Origin: Schistocerca nitens
Lineage: Eukaryota; Arthropoda; Insecta; Orthoptera; Acrididae
DNA length: 64,000 nt
NCBI RefSeq assembly: GCF_023898315.1
Contig: NC_064621.1
Span: forward strand, 123,899,521-123,963,520
Direction: 5' to 3'
Shown here: in pieces, positions 63,651 through 64,000 of the stretch
Layout: the number at the start of each line of letters is the position of its first letter
Numbering within the stretch: the stretch's first letter is position 1
The notes under the pieces: model-generated
The model's database searches: none
The model's input: the letters and a program-made list of their open reading frames with translations, nothing else
What the model was told of the DNA's origin: nothing
Program-made: the position numbers and the translations under genes

Positions 63651-64000
63651 GTAAGTGTTTTGCATATACACATTCATTTATTTTTTTTTTTCCTACTGTG
63701 ACAAACTGTACAATATGAAGGCTACAACAATGTTTCCATTCTTTCTGTCACCAAACGATTACAATAGTCGTTACGAGTAGTAACAATAATTTATTTCCTT
63801 TATTTGAGCCTTAGTTCTTTTCTAGGATGTAATCATTGATTTGTAGGTTCACAGAAGTAATTCTTAAATGTATCTCGTACCTGAAACCCTTCAGCTTGGT
63901 AGAATCCCCCTGTTCGGGGCAGGGGAATAATGTTCTGTGGTAAACTCACGTCATGGTCAAGTTCATAAAAAGGTTGTCCTCCTTTTTCTAAATAGGCGTC
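63651..64000 (+). other. Start of intron after the MADF exon
   Basis: Begins GTAAGTGTTTTGC, then AT-rich sequence to the window end with no second MADF exon recognised. Confidence 0.5.

Overview
This window is intergenic, repeat-dense DNA from a large insect genome. Several features point to an orthopteran, most likely a locust or grasshopper of the Schistocerca type: tRNA-derived SINEs ending in the motif AGCCATTTGAACCATTT, RTE-like LINEs with a CAACAACAAC tail, CR1-like LINEs with a GATGTAGATGTAG tail, and many Tc1/mariner transposons. The organism is inferred from repeat style, not from a marker gene. No rRNA gene, CRISPR array, bacterial operon or functional tRNA gene was seen. The tRNA-like stretches are SINE heads.

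Layout. 1-13.25 kb: an RTE-like LINE on the + strand, split by a young 10.27-kb Gypsy-type LTR retrotransposon (1729-11999) with two 821-bp LTRs that look identical and a CTAT target duplication. The Gypsy keeps a long coiled-coil gag-like ORF and an RNase H-integrase ORF, but the protease-RT core is missing. 13.4-18.2 kb: a SINE, a decayed mariner, a GC-rich LINE ORF1 relic, a SINE and a nearly intact mariner (16812-18151). 18.4-21.05 kb: a Tc1 element carrying three insertions (SINE, CR1 fragment, solo LTR). 21.1-26.8 kb: a pyrimidine tract, SINEs, a second Tc1, and the probable LTR and primer site of another Gypsy. 26.85-30.96 kb: that Gypsy's decayed gag-pol, interrupted by a Tc1 and two SINEs. 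31-34.6 kb: Tc1 fragments in inverted order, a 30-bp hairpin and unclassified repeats. 34603-36024: a Tc1-like transposon with an uninterrupted 340-residue transposase whose last two catalytic residues are 32 apart instead of the usual 34. 37-39.7 kb: a Jockey-type LINE on the - strand with a small foldback insertion. 43-49.9 kb: a CR1-like LINE containing a Tc1 and, further on, an RTE LINE that itself carries a SINE and a chimeric SINE with a captured Tc1 fragment. 51.1-54.7 kb: a DD39D-like element and a mariner split by a SINE and a CR1 fragment.

Two places look like host gene starts. At 54919 an ATG opens a short signal-peptide-like exon ending in a consensus splice donor. At 63494 an ATG opens an exon encoding the N-terminal half of a MADF domain, again ending in a donor. 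Each lies in a GC-rich block with a perfect TGACGTCAT (CRE) about 95-100 bp upstream of the ATG. The rest of both genes would lie beyond long introns or outside the window.

The elements do not form one pathway. They record layered insertions whose order can be read from target-site duplications: RTE, then Gypsy; CR1, then Tc1 and RTE, then SINEs; Gypsy, then Tc1 and SINEs; mariner, then CR1 and SINE. Host machinery and trans-acting LINE or transposase proteins would drive the SINEs and MITEs.
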